From: Tamarix chinensis
Lineage: Eukaryota > Streptophyta > Magnoliopsida > Caryophyllales > Tamaricaceae
Length of the DNA stretch: 64,000 nt
Assembly (NCBI GenBank): GCA_030549775.1
Contig: CM060180.1
Location: 85,883,172 to 85,947,171, forward strand
Direction: 5' to 3'
Shown here piece by piece: positions 24,400 through 36,500 of the stretch; position 1 is the first letter of the stretch, and the number at the start of each line of letters is the position of its first letter. Made by a program: the position numbers and the translations under genes. A model generated the notes under the pieces. The model made no database searches. It saw only the letters and a program-made list of their open reading frames with translations, and had not been told where the DNA came from.

Positions 24400-25620
24400 G
24401 GCTAGGGCACAACCTAGGGTGGTGCGACATCAGTAGCAGTGCACGAAAATGGTAGTGGATGATGAAGCGGGTTTAGATAGGTGGGTTTCTAGGATAGAAG
24501 AAGGAGAGTGAGAGTGAGAGTGTGGTTGTGGTGGTGGTGGATTCTCTAGGTTGAGGGGGTTGGAATGGTCGTGGTGGTGCAACAAAAGGGGTGGCGTAGG
24601 TGGTCGAAGGCTATGGAGGGGGAGGAAGGGTGAAGGAGAGGGAGGCAGGGAGAAAGGAAGGTACGGGGAGGTAGAGGGGGCTCCGCTGGGTGTTTTGGCA
24701 GGTAAGGGGAGAGGTGGCTATAGCAAGGATGGCGGCACATAGTAGAGCGTGGGGCAGCGAAGGAGGAGATTGAGCGAGTTGGGCAACCAACTTTGTATGG
24801 ATGTGGTGGCTCGTGTAGGAAGAATTAGAGGTGGTGGGTGGTGTGGTTTTGTGGGGGGTGATGTAGGGAGGAGTTTGGAAGGTGGTTTGGGCAGTGATGC
24901 TGGTTAACATTGGCAGTAGAGGAATCTGAAGTGGTAGTGGCATAAGCTTAGGTGAATTTCTGGGGAGGAAAAGGAACCTAGATTAAGGGGTTGGTTAGGG
25001 GTATTTATAGGCTAATAGGGGTAGATATGATAAAGAGGGAAGAGGACAAGAGGGGGCAGGTGTGGTAGGGTTGCCAACTGGTGGTGGCAGGCTGGTACAT
25101 GCCTATAATTTTACAGGTACAGTTGGGTTGGGGGAGAAGAAAAGGAAAGAAAGGGGGCACGTGTGAGGAGGTATGGGATGGTTGGGGTTGAAAAAGGAAA
25201 GGAAAAGGATAGGGAGAGAGGAAGATAGTACAAGATGGCGGTACAGTGGTGGTTGGTTGGCGTACTAGGTTGTTGTAGGCCTCGTTGTGCAGGGCATGGG
25301 AAAGGAGTGAGAGGAAGAAGAAGGTGACGGGGTTGGGCTGGCCGATCCAAGGGAAAGAAAAAGAAAGAAAAGAAAAGGGGGAATCGACTGGTGAGTAGGG
25401 TGGAGAAAAAAAAGAAGCTATGAGGGTTGGGTCACGCGAGGGAGAGAAGAGAGGGAGGAGAGTTGGGCCACGAGGGGGGCTAGCCGAGTCTAAGGTAAGA
25501 AGGAGAAAAAGAAAAAAGGAGAAAGGAGAGGAAGGAAAGAAAAAAGGAAAAGGAAAGGAAAAAGGAAAAAGGAAAAAGGAAAAAAGAAAAAAAAAGGAAA
25601 AGGAAAATAGGTTAGTTGGG
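24400..25620. repeat. Purine-rich tract in L5
   Basis: About 1.2 kb strongly enriched in G and A on the plus strand, ending in a (GGAAAAA)n-like run at 25500-25610. Open frames on both strands (for example 24551-24742 and 24611-24943) give low-complexity Gly/Arg or Ser/Pro peptides and are not gene-like. Homologous in place to 2440-3690. Confidence 0.78.
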
Positions 25621-27627
25621 GTATTTAGAATATTTTGGTATTTTTGAATATTTAAACTAATAATATTTAGTAAAATAATAAGTAAATTCCCTTTTTAGAT
25701 TAATTTGGGATATTATGAATAATTTTTCCTAAATTCCATTTTAATTAGTCAAAATACCCTAATTTTTCCTAATTAAATTATTTATTATTTTCCTCTTGAT
25801 TTTATCTTAATTATTCCCCATTATTTTAATAAAATAATTTATTTAATTAATTTTCCTAATAAATTCCTGTTTTGACATAATTTCCTAAAGTACGATTTTG
25901 GGGTATTTCATTGTGAGTGTCCCCAGGTTCTAAGACATAAGGGTATTGTGCAATCTACCTGTGCGAGTATGACTAGGTGTATGTTAGTGTCTCCTAGCTG
26001 ACATTACATCCCCTTGAGTAAACTAATTAATTAATAAGTAACTTTATTTGATGACCTTGTTATGTTTTGGATTTTTGATCTAGTAGTTACCTCTATGCCT
26101 TACCTTTGGTTTCAAAGTTGATTTGGTTGGTTAGTTGGTAGATCCCTAGTCTTATGATATGGATATTTTTTTTTGTTTTGAGATGTATTTGAAATAGTTA
26201 AAGTATTTTAGTGTTGAGCATGAAACTTTGATGTCACATATATTATCGTATGTTATTTATATATTTTAATTGCATGTGTCTTGATGTTTTAATCATTTTT
26301 TCTGGTTATTATTGTTGCGTGCCTTGTGGGCATGTTGCCTTTTTAGAGGCTTTGTGGTTTAATTTGTATGTTAAATACCATTACTTTTGAGATGAGTATG
26401 TGTGCTGCATGTAGTGGTTAAAGGATTTTGAAGAGCATTATTTAGAAGTTTACGGATACAAAGGGAGTGAGGGTCCCTTCTCTTGTAACCTTTATTTTGT
26501 AATATTTTTGTAGAAGGGATGAGTGTAAAGGAAAACTAGTGTAGCACCATTTCGTGCTCTTTTGTGATCGTTTTTTCTTAGGAATCCTATGTCTCTGATG
26601 TATTTGAGATATTATCAATATCTGGACAAGGTACTATTTACAAACCTTTATTTACATATTATTTGTTTTGAGCCACCTTATTTTGAGCCTTATCACTTGG
26701 AAGGTGAGAATATTGGACTTATTCTAAGTGTAGTGACAACACCCACTACTTTGTAATTCTTGCTTCCACAAAATGAAAATTTTAATTACTAACTCTAGGG
26801 TGCTACGATATCCCAAGGTAAAAAATCATAAAAAGATTAAATCTGGCCATAAATCAAAAAAAAAGAAAACCATTTACAAGGCATACAAACCAACATGCTA
26901 TCATTAATTTAACAAAACACCAAAGGGATAAAAAGTACCTAACATGACCAAAATCCCTAAATCCACCAAAACATAAATCAAGCAACCAAAACATACAAAT
27001 CTATGCATGTATGTATAGAACAATTTGACCTTAATTAGCTCCAAATTAATAAGAAAAATGAAGAATCATGTCCAACTATTAATTTCTAAAATAGATACAA
27101 AATACCCATGAAAGCTTAAATAAATCTCAAGGAAAAATAGTTAAAAAGAAAAATAATTGAAAGAGGAAAATAAACAACCCAAAGATTGAATATTTGGAAT
27201 TAAACGATTAGAGATGGGGGAAGAAGAATGGTGATGGTGATGCATGAATATGAAGGGATAAGAGAGAGTATATTTATCTAGGAGAGAAGTTAAAGATGAA
27301 GGGAGAAAATATGATGTCAAATTGTGGATTTAATGGTAGTAGGTTATTAATTTAGGGGATAACTTAATTATTAAGTTTTATTAGATATTTTATGAAAACA
27401 TCAAGGAGAAATGGATGAAGAAGTGGGAAAATAGTGAGGGAAAGAATATTTTTTTGATGAAATGCATCCTTTTCACAAATTTATGTTGTATATTTAATTT
27501 GATAAAGGTTAGAGTAGGGTGAAAGAAGTAAATTTGAGTTTGACGATGTATACACACCCAATAATATATATATTGGCCTAAAAATTATAGGATTGGTTTA
27601 AAATAAAATTTAAGTTATGAAAATATC

Positions 27628-27675
<48 letters not shown>
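27628..27675. repeat. (AAT)n microsatellite
   Basis: About sixteen AAT units, inside the right part of L3. Confidence 0.95.
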
Positions 27676-27676
<1 letters not shown>

Positions 27677-28074
27677 TGATTTTAAATTTTCATGAAGTTA
27701 TGATAACTTGAAAGGGGTTAATAGGGCTCGAAACACTAAAACACGGTCAATCAGAGTATGTATAACAACTTTTTGTCAACAACTTGGTTTGAAAATTTAA
27801 AAGGTCTTAGGTGAATTTAAAAATATAATAATTTGAAATATATAAATTATATAAGAGTCCCAAAAAATTATAGGGGCCAAAAGTGGCTCAGAATTCTCAT
27901 GGAGTACAAAACCGTAAGAAATGACAAGGAGTCTTGAACAAAATGTTTTAAAAACGTTGCTAGGGTTATAAAACTCTTAATAGATGTTATGAAAAATAAA
28001 ATTTATGAAATATAATCTCCACATAATTAAAAATATTAAATAAATTTGTTTCCCCATGAATACGAGTTATTACA

Positions 28075-30990
28075 CAAGTGATATTGAAGAATTTTTCATA
28101 ACCATTCCTAATCATTTAAAAAATTATCATCTATTTACACTAGTAAAATTGTGTGAGATGGATCCTCCTTTCCACACCAATTCACCTAAATCATTTGTTG
28201 AGTTATTAACCTCTACTTAATATTTTTAACTTTCTGATGTAAAACTTCCCATAACACACCTCCTACATATTCCTTAATCATTATTAAATATTCCCCAATC
28301 ATTACCATAAATTTCCCTTAACCTATCACCACTTGATATGTGTGATTTACCCCTTGCTTTTTATTTAATTCCAAACCACCCCATTCATTCCCCTTGGATG
28401 TCTGAGCTTTCCATATACCTTACATAAAATTCCAAAAACACACCCCTTGGTTTATTTGTCATCATTGTAAATATTCCCATTATTACACATATTCCTCCTC
28501 CACTAACAGTCATCTTCCACCTAGACATTTGTCCCCTTTTATCATCTTCTTAGCCATGACCCATAAAACTCTCCTTGAAATGTGTATGGGAAACCATTAC
28601 TTTCCTTCACTCACTTCCCTATAAGTTTACATCCAACAATTACTTTGGTGCATGAATCTCCACATTTCATTCTAAAATTGTTGTTCCATGAACTGATCCA
28701 ATATCCATGCTCTATCCTTTATAGGCCATCTTCGTCCTATTCCTCTCTATTTTATTCACACCTTCAACCTTTGCACCATACTTTTCCAAGCTTAAAAGCT
28801 TAAAAAACTCAAACAAACCATATTTTTGCTCATGTAAAAACTATAGAATATGGATTTAATAGCCATTTTTAATAACAATTATGAACTACAATTAAATCAC
28901 CTTATATTAAAGCTTTAATAATGGCTTTAAAACCATTAAACAATAACTTTAAAAACCATAATATTGTAAACTTTATCAAAAGAAAACTATAATAATGGTT
29001 ATTAAGGTAAAATTGTTATAAAAAACCATGAAAATTACATCTATGGGATTGTGTGTTATGTTTTTAATAACACTTATGATAAATTGCTTTAATATTTGGT
29101 GTTTATTTTAACCCACAAACCCATTTTTTTTTCTAGTTCATATACACAAATTTATATTCAATATATGTCAACTCGGAAAATGTTGCTCAAAATATCAATT
29201 TTGCACTATATATATTCACAAAAATGAGCAGCCTAAGCTTCAATTACAAAAATTAAATGCATGATGTTAAAAAATCTATTACTCTACAACAAAAACATAT
29301 ATAATGTCTTTTCACTAATTGTACCATCTTTCTAAGTTGCTAACAACCATATTTCTCCTTAAGTTCATTGCTTACCTACCAATGAATAGTGAACATATGT
29401 TATATGAGTCAAAGTCCATAAACAAAGAGGACAACATATATGAAAACATGAAAAATTATGAAAGTTTGAAGAATATAAAGCTATACAACTTAATCTCTCA
29501 ACTAGAACTTAGGACCTAAAATAAAATCCTATCCTCAAACCCTAAATAGGAACCCTAAATCCAAGCCACTATCCAAAACACTACACTAAAACCCCAAACC
29601 AAAGATATTATCTTACACCCTAACCTTAAACTTTGCACTATTTAGCTAAAGTCTACACCTAAACCCTAAACTCTAAACTAAAAACCTAACCCTAAAATAA
29701 AACCTAAAAACTTTAAAATAAGAAAAATAATCTTAAAGACTAAAATAGAAACCTAAAATAAGATCCTACATTGAAACCCCAAAACCAAACCCAAACCCCA
29801 ACCCTTATTCTAAGCCGTACACCTTAACTCTAAACCCGACACCCTAAACGATCAACCTAAACCCTTAACTATCAACCACAAACCCTAAAATAAAATCCTG
29901 ACAACCCTAAAATAAGTCAATAAGTTAAACTTCTAAAGTATAAACACTTTAAACCCTAAAATAAATCAAATAAAATTTAAAAAAACTATAATTTGAAGTA
30001 ATAACCATTAGACAAACACTTGAACATGTAGAGAATAATCTATTTTGGTGCATTTATGCATGTGTGTGTGAATGTACGAGCTTGATCCAATGATTTATAC
30101 ATCAAATTCATCATTATTTTATCCTTTACCTTTTGTATATTTTTTTTCCATAAAATTACAACTCAAATTTAATTAGTTCTTATTGATCTCTTAGGTCAAT
30201 CAATATTTTAATCATTTTTTAATAATATTAAATGTGTTTAATAGATTAACCTATTTGTTTAAGTGTGCACAAATTACATTTAAAAACAAGAATTTCAAAC
30301 CACACATATCCAAATCAGCTATCAAATGGAAAGACTTAAAAGAAAAATCAAGCCTCAAAGTACAATGAATCAAGTCTTCTTCCATGTGAAATATTTAAAA
30401 GAGCAATCAAGTTTCAAAGCGTAAGAGGAAATTAGATCAAGATACCTTGAATCAAGAGCTCAAGTTTTATACTTTAAGTCTTAAGTTATCTTGTAAGGTC
30501 ATGTGAGCATCAACACTTTTGATTTTAATGTCTTGGGATTTTAAATCCCTTTTAGAATTTATATGATATAAATTCTTTGTTAATTTTAAATCCTTAACAC
30601 TTTTTAAAGTGTTTTACAAGTTTGTAAAACCGATCAATTTTTTTGACTATCTTGGCTTAGGGTTGAGATAAAATAAAAAAAAAATAGCTTTTTCCTAAGG
30701 ACTAAACTTATTGATTATTTTGAGCAAACTCTTTTACTGGTTATCATGACACATTAATTGGTTTGCTAAACTATTCGATTATTCTTATATGTTGATATGA
30801 CCAAACATGTGAAGAATAAAATTAATATATTTATTTTAATAATTAATTGATTAGTTTATGCAACAATAACATTTTTTAATTATTTCTACACATAATCCTT
30901 TGGTTAGTTTACAACCAATTGACTATTTAGGGTAATTGATCCATAGGTTTCTTAAATTAATCAACTTGTTATCATTAAATATAGGAAGTT
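28075..30990. other. Unassigned AT-rich DNA upstream of the gypsy remnant
   Basis: No gene recognised. 28850-29040 has alternating AATAACCATT / AATGGTTATT words of the sort found inside some plant DNA transposons, but I see no terminal repeats. 29530-29960 is rich in degenerate AACCCTAAA words. 30690-30970 has dispersed AATTGATTAG words. The 5' LTR of the gypsy element that follows is expected here, but I do not find a copy of its ends. Confidence 0.4.
29530..29960. repeat. Degenerate AACCCTAAA-rich stretch
   Basis: About twenty imperfect copies of AACCCTAAA or AAACCTAAA at irregular spacing. It resembles the plant telomere unit CCCTAAA but has no continuous run. Confidence 0.6.
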
Positions 30991-31079
30991 CTTAAATTAA
31001 CAGTTTCCTTTTGAAATGTTAGTGTTTTTTGGTAGCTATGAGAGGATCCTTGGGCTATGGACAACTTTGCATGAATCTT

Positions 31080-31500
31080 AATGCAAGAGTAAATGAGGTA
31101 AGTTCAAGTAATCTTGATGATAGAATTAACCAACTCAGTACTCTTGTTTCGTAGGTAGCTACAACTACTGGAGTTATTAATACAAGCGGAGTGTGTCATA
31201 CACAAGAATATCCATATGCTTACCATTCATAAGCTATGGGAGGAGGATGGGTACAAACCAATGTTCAATCTTTTTATGGTTTTCAAGGTTGTGACCCCTA
31301 TACAAGCGCATGCTACTTGGGAATGAGGCATCAACCCAATTTGGATGGGAGATGAATGATCGTTATCAAGTTCCATATCAAGACCCTTACACATGTGATT
31401 ATGAAGCTTTAAAATATTATCAATATCCTCAACAAGAATCTTCTCTTGTTTTAGAATCCTCTAGTTTAGAAAAAATAGAGAAGCTTTTTGAAGCATGAAC
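31080..31500 (+). pseudogene. Gypsy gag C-terminal fragment
   Basis: Two stops and a frame shift interrupt it. The readable piece at 31310-31498 includes NDRYQVPYQDPYTCDYEALK followed by Gln/Ser-rich sequence and SSSLEKIEKLFEA. The last segment resembles the start of the second gag helix region (LE..L..F) in Athila-type proteins. No other domain. Confidence 0.55.
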
Positions 31501-34205
31501 AAACGAGCAAAATAAACTGATGCAAAGTCAAATTATACCAAATGAAAGGATGTCAGTGCCGGAGGATCAAATGGGTTATGTGGTTGACATGATAAATCAA
31601 TTATAATTACAAAAAGAGCTCTCTAGTACTTCAGTTCCAAATTCAAGTGAGAATTATGAGTATGATGATGCCATATTTGAATGTAAGGATGAGCTAGTTG
31701 AGGAGGTTTCCATGGAGAACATTGAAAATTAGGATCTTGTGGAAGAAGAGCTTGCAAAAGTAGAAGAATAATCTCATCAAAATGTGGATCAAGTTAACAA
31801 AGAGGCGTATATGGATGGAAAGACTATTACTTTCATCTACTATAGACCATCTTTGAACATTTATTCCATAATTTTACTTGGAGATGACCATAAAATATAA
31901 GGTAAGACTTTGAACCACTTTGATTTTATTTATGCTAACCATACTCCTTATTTTCCCTCTTTCAGTAGGTTGTATGGATCCAATATTAAAGAGAGTAATT
32001 AAATCAACTTGGATACATCTATTAAGAATTGTAATGCTCCAAAGGAGAGGTTATGTTGGAAGGTTGTGTTTAAAGATTTTGAGATGGGAAAATATGTTAT
32101 TCTTTTGATAAAGAGATCACCATATATTGACATGAGACAAAACTTTATGTCTTTACACATGCGTTTAAATCAAATCTTTCGTTAAAACTAATATGCCGTC
32201 TTTTTCTTCCTTACAGATGATCATGAGGAAGGATTTGGTGAAGCAGCTCTCAAGTTGACGTATCCACCTTGAATGAGTAAATTGAGATCATGTCAAGCTT
32301 AAAACATAAAAGCAAGCGCTACTTGGGAGGCAACCTAATGTGGTATGGGAGTTTTCCACTCTCTGGTTATTTATTCATTTATTTAGTTTTTATCTCCATA
32401 CTTTAAATTACATGTTTTCTTATTTATTTACACATTGAGGATAATGTATGATCTAAGTGTGGGGGTGCGTGTGTTTTATGTATTTGAAAAAAAAGAAAAA
32501 AATTGAAAAATTAAAAAAAAATATTACAAAATTTGTTTAGTGATTTTAAGAGTCATAGGAGCCCTTAACTAGTTAATGAGGAATACGTCTTTGAAATCTA
32601 ACTAAAAGATGATCATAAAATTGAGATAAAGCAATTGGAGATTTTTGGTGTTAATTTTGATATAGGGAACACATATATATGTGTCTAGATATGAATGGAA
32701 AAAGAACATGTATGATTTTCTAACCACTGACATGGCATGTTGAGATTCATCACATTCTTCAGTGAGCTTTTGAACTATACATACCTTTTTTTTTCTGATT
32801 GAATTTACATGAAATGATCTACTTTTCTTGGCTTCAAATTTTCTTTATAAACCTCATATATGGTTAATGGTTTTGATCAAATCACTTGCTATAGATCTTG
32901 TCATGGACTATAGAGATTGCCATAACTTACTCTTGTACTATTCGGAGCTTATAGTCAAAACATGCTTTAACTGAGAAAATGATAAAGGTAGATTAGAATT
33001 GTCTACCACATGACCAAATAGCTTTAACCTAATTTGTGTATGCATGATGTAAATCCCATAGAAACCTTTTGAACCTATATCTAGATTATATATTTTTCTT
33101 CATTATCCACATTGAATAACCTTCAGGTCTTAACATCCTTACCATTGCTTAAAGCTAGTGGAAGGTAATCAAATCATTATGGATATAAAAAGTGGTTGTG
33201 TATGTGAGTGTATGTGAAAGAAATATATTTATTTATGCTAGGAAGGGGATTGGTTATGTTTTGTAAAAAAAAGAAAAATAAATTAAAAAAAATTAAAAGA
33301 AAAGAAAAGAAGAAAATAATATAATTAAGGAAGAGAGGGAGATATGGAGATGATGTTGAAAAAGTTCTATTCATGTTATATTTTATTGTGAAGGTGGAGA
33401 GGTGTATCATTGATGTGGAGTTATGCTTATATTTCATCTAATTATTAGATTCCACTAGCTCTTGATATTTTTAGCACCACACTCATAAAATACTTTGTAC
33501 CCTTCTTTACCTTAAACCCTGCTACAACCAATAATTACGTCATATTTGATTCTTGAGATGAGCAACCTTTGATATGATAGAGATTAGTCATAAGAGTTAA
33601 GCATATGATTTGGTCTATTAGGCAAGTATTTGATATGTTTCATGAGGTTTTATCGAAAAAAGAAGAAGAAGCCATGATCCTTCTTTATTTATGTATGTGA
33701 GTCATTTTTTATGTTTATCATCTTATCTCACATACATGAGTGTTTTTATACAATTATAGCCATGAATATGAGAGAGAGAGAAAAAAAATATAAAGGGTAT
33801 CCATAGTGAGGATGGATATTGATATGACTAAAGCATGGTAGATATTCATCCATAATATTAATCTGTTCATACCTGTCATGTTTAGGTGTGAACCATATGT
33901 TGAAATTGATCATTTAAATCTACCAATGTTGAATCTTGGTTGAGTTAAGTTTTTTAAAAAAGAAAAAAATAAAAAAAGAGTTAAGGTTGTTAGGTGTGGT
34001 TTTATTTGATTTTATTGGTGTGTGATTCTGTGGGTATATCATCTGCGAAACCCTTCCGAGACCTTACTCGTCCTCGATGGGTGACATAGGGGTTTAAAGG
34101 GCTTGTTTCACATGCTAAGTGCAATCATGAGACCTATAAAAGTGGCTAATTAATTTAATTTAATTTAGTTAGAGTAATAACTTGCTTGAGGACAAGCAAT
34201 AAGCT

Positions 34206-34218
34206 AAGTGTGGGGGTG
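34206..34218 (+). promoter_or_regulatory. Polypurine tract of the gypsy element
   Basis: AAGTGTGGGGGTG directly precedes TGATAAG, the LTR start, and follows CTTGAGGACAAGCAATAAGC. This is the usual arrangement in Tat/Athila elements, where the tract primes plus-strand synthesis. Confidence 0.78.
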
Positions 34219-34754
34219 TGATAAGTTCATATTTTGATATATTTTATACCCATATAATCTTAATTTTTTGTATTTTAATTAAGTAATATAGGTGAATAAT
34301 TATAATTTTATGCTTAAGTGGTAATAATTACATAAATATTATTATTTAAGCTAAAATGATAATAATTAAATAAATTTAGAATATAATATTATTTATTAAT
34401 TTTTATTAAATTTTATTTTGCAGGTATCCTTTTTAAATAAAAAAGAAGAAGAAGAAAAAAAAGAAGAAATTGGACCTTTGGACCAACAGCCTAAGAGCCA
34501 AAGGCCTGTAAACAAAAGAAGCCGCAGATAAAGGACGAGTAGCAGAATCAAAGAAAAGGAGCCGCATGGAGTGAAAAAGGAAGTTAGTTGGGCTGATGTG
34601 GAAGAATCAAAGAAGAGGAGGACAAAGTGAAAGAAAAATAAATGAAAGAAGGTAGGGAGAAGAGTCGTCATCAACACGAAAAACAAAGAAAGGAAAAAAG
34701 GAAGCCTCGACGCATAGAACAAAAAGCTGCGACACAGTGTAGCTAGAGCTGGCA

Positions 34755-35000
34755 AAAGTTGACCCGACCCAAAAAATCTGACGAATACCACTCGATCCGC
34801 CCGAAATTCGATCCGATTTTATCCGAGTAATAAAAAGCCCGAAACCTATCTGACCCGATCCGATACATATCCGATATCCGGTACAACCTGAGGAATCATA
34901 AGCCCGAAATAAACCCGACCCGATCCGCTATTCACCCGAAACCCGATATAACCCGAAAAACTATAAATCCGAAATGACCCGACCCGATCCATTATTTATC
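34755..35000. repeat. Left subterminal CCCGA/CCGA repeats of the hAT element
   Basis: More than twenty CCCGA or TCCGA words in about 245 bp on the plus strand. They are probable binding sites for the transposase, as in other hAT elements; that role is inferred. Confidence 0.85.
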
Positions 35001-35696
35001 CAAAATCTTATATTATTTGAAAAATTATAAACCTATAAAGATTCAACTTGGTACTACCCAAAAATTAACATTAACACATAACTCAAAATTTTTTAAACTT
35101 CATAAAACATGAAATAATGTAGATGTGCAACTAATCCATACTAGCACTTACATCAAAATCTAGAAACAATATACTTTCATAAAATTTATATTACTTATTT
35201 ATATACAAATACAATATCCATTGATACCAATAGAAATAAAAGTAGATAAAAAAACACAACTATGCCATTTAAATAGTAGTTCACTTCCATTATTCCATTT
35301 AGTACCATAAGATAATAACAGTGCAGCCTTGAACAATATATGTTAATATCTATACGGCCATACCTTATAATATAGCACCTACAACATCATAGGAAAGTAG
35401 GAAAATTTTGGAGTGAGAATGTTAGTTATTCATTATAAAAATTGAAGATTAATATTTTTTATTACATCAACAGTGTTAAATAGTAAGAAGTCAATATTAG
35501 TTGGTCTTTTGTCAATAATAGTCATTATTACATATTTTATCTAATTTTTATCTTATTTAGCTTGATATGATCTAATCAAAATATATAATAAAAAAACTAA
35601 TATGTTGTTATTATTATTTTTTCCATAATTGATATTCATTGATTACTATTATTATTGTTATCATTATTTTTGTATTACTATTACTATTACTATTAC

Positions 35697-35741
<45 letters not shown>
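35697..35741. repeat. (TTA)n microsatellite inside the hAT element
   Basis: About fifteen TTA/ATT units preceded by a few TTACTA units. Confidence 0.93.
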
Positions 35742-35742
<1 letters not shown>

Positions 35743-36229
35743 GTTATTAAAATTATGTTGATATGATGTGATCAATCTCTTTTAAAAATAATATAATATG
35801 AGAAGTACAACCTTAGAAGTCTTCATTTGTTATCAATTATCAATGACTATTATAAGTTAATATCATGTAAGGAGCGTATAAGATATAAGATATAAATATA
35901 ATATAAACTTAAAATAATATTAGAACTCAATATGACCAAGCTAATAATGGAGTTTAATTATAAGTTATACCTTAACATAAAAAAGAAAAGTGATACGGTT
36001 TGAAAACTTTTAAATTTGAAACGTCAGATACATCTCCAAAGATAAAATAATGACAAAAAATTCTAAGGCCCCAAAATAATTAATATAATAATTCACTTTT
36101 AATTGAATAAGATAAATTAAAATAAATGATCTCAAAATAATTAACTTTTAATAATATCTTGGAATAAAAAGAAAGAAAGAAAATGACGCAAGTATGGCTC
36201 AAATATGAAATGACCTAAATCCAATCTAA

Positions 36230-36500
36230 ATTTGACCCGAAAATATAATAATTCAAACTCAACCGAGCCTGATCCGAACCCGAACCGAAATTAGAACAAC
36301 CCAAATTTACCCGAATCCGAGTCCATCCGATCTCAACCAGACCCGACCCGAGAGCTTAGAATGATCCGAGATTATCTGATAGTGAGTTGATCCGAATCAA
36401 ACCCGACCCAGCCCGACCCGACAAAATGATCCGAACTTATCCGAAACTGATATGACCCGATTATCATATTACCCGATCCGATAATGACCCGACCCGCCCG
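36230..36500. repeat. Right subterminal CCCGA/CCGA repeats of the hAT element
   Basis: About twenty-five CCCGA, TCCGA or CCGAA words, again on the plus strand. The repeats therefore have the same orientation at both ends although the outermost terminal repeats are inverted. Confidence 0.85.

Larger units (their letters stand above)
21425..25910 (-). mobile_element. L5: LTR-like unit inserted into L4
   Basis: It begins TGTAACACGCC at 21425 and ends GGGGTATTTCA at 25910 (4486 bp). The flanks are ATGTG (21420-21424) and TTGTG (25911-25915), matching at four of five. Joining the flanks restores L4: GCATAGTATAACTAGGTGTA then GTGTCCCCAGG aligns with GCACAGTACGACCAGGGTA.. CGTCCCTGGG in L6 (about 52840-52880). 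It shares TGTGGGAATGAGTAGCACC (about 21898) with L9 (62398), forming a subfamily with L9. Modules: hairpin array 22138-22480, a large trinucleotide-repeat cluster (23600-24345) and a purine tract (24400-25620). No coding region. Confidence 0.82.
13265..26807 (+). mobile_element. L4: LTR-like unit interrupted by a LINE and by L5
   Basis: L4 consists of 13265-16287, 21122-21424 and 25911-26807, about 4.2 kb, in the same orientation as L6. It starts TATAATACCC (TG decayed to TA) and ends GGGTGCTACG (CA decayed to CG). Both sides carry the 5-bp duplication ATATC (13260-13264 and 26808-26812). The pyrimidine-rich leader lies at 13620-13870. The piece at 21210-21420 matches L6 at about 52650-52860 (CATTAGGGGT.GCTACCCTAA, then GGATTAGG). 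The last 100 bases match the terminal block of L6 (CTAAGTGT.GTG, CTTGCTTCCACAAAATG). It carries no coding region of its own. Confidence 0.78.
11468..28074 (-). mobile_element. L3: outermost LTR-like unit, split by L4
   Basis: L3 occupies 11468-13264 and 26808-28074 (about 3.07 kb in all) and is interrupted by L4 and everything inside L4. It opens with TGTAATACCCTAATTC at 11468, followed by sequence like the L8 start (AAATTTCTTTT, a GATATC-type block, then GGGATGAAACCACCG where L8 has GGGGATATTACCGCC). It closes with GAGTTATTACA ending at 28074. The block near 12970-13060 matches L7 near 56560-56620. Its flanks AATGT and CAAGT agree at three of five bases, so the target duplication is uncertain. 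The join is supported by the duplicated ATATC at 13260-13264 and 26808-26812. Confidence 0.62.
30990..34218 (+). mobile_element. Tat/Athila-like Ty3/gypsy internal remnant (gag end to PPT)
   Basis: A broken gag C-terminus lies at about 31080-31500. It reads LNARVNEVSSSNLDDRINQL, then a segment containing QGCDPYTSACYLGMRHQPN, comparable to the RYDPYSNTYN.GWRDHPN motif downstream of the knuckle in Athila/Tat gag. Near 32315 GCTACTTGGGAGGCAACCTA is a phrase common in the 3' non-coding part of these elements. Two AAGTGTGGGGGTG polypurine-like sites occur, at 32454-32466 and at 34206-34218; the second directly precedes the 3' LTR. The whole pol region (protease, reverse transcriptase, RNase H, integrase) is missing between gag and this 3' part, so the copy is internally deleted or always was non-autonomous. 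Confidence 0.68.

Noticed and set aside
24551..25647. Open frames on both strands in L5
   Set aside because: Composition artefacts of the purine tract, ending in Lys/Glu-only sequence.
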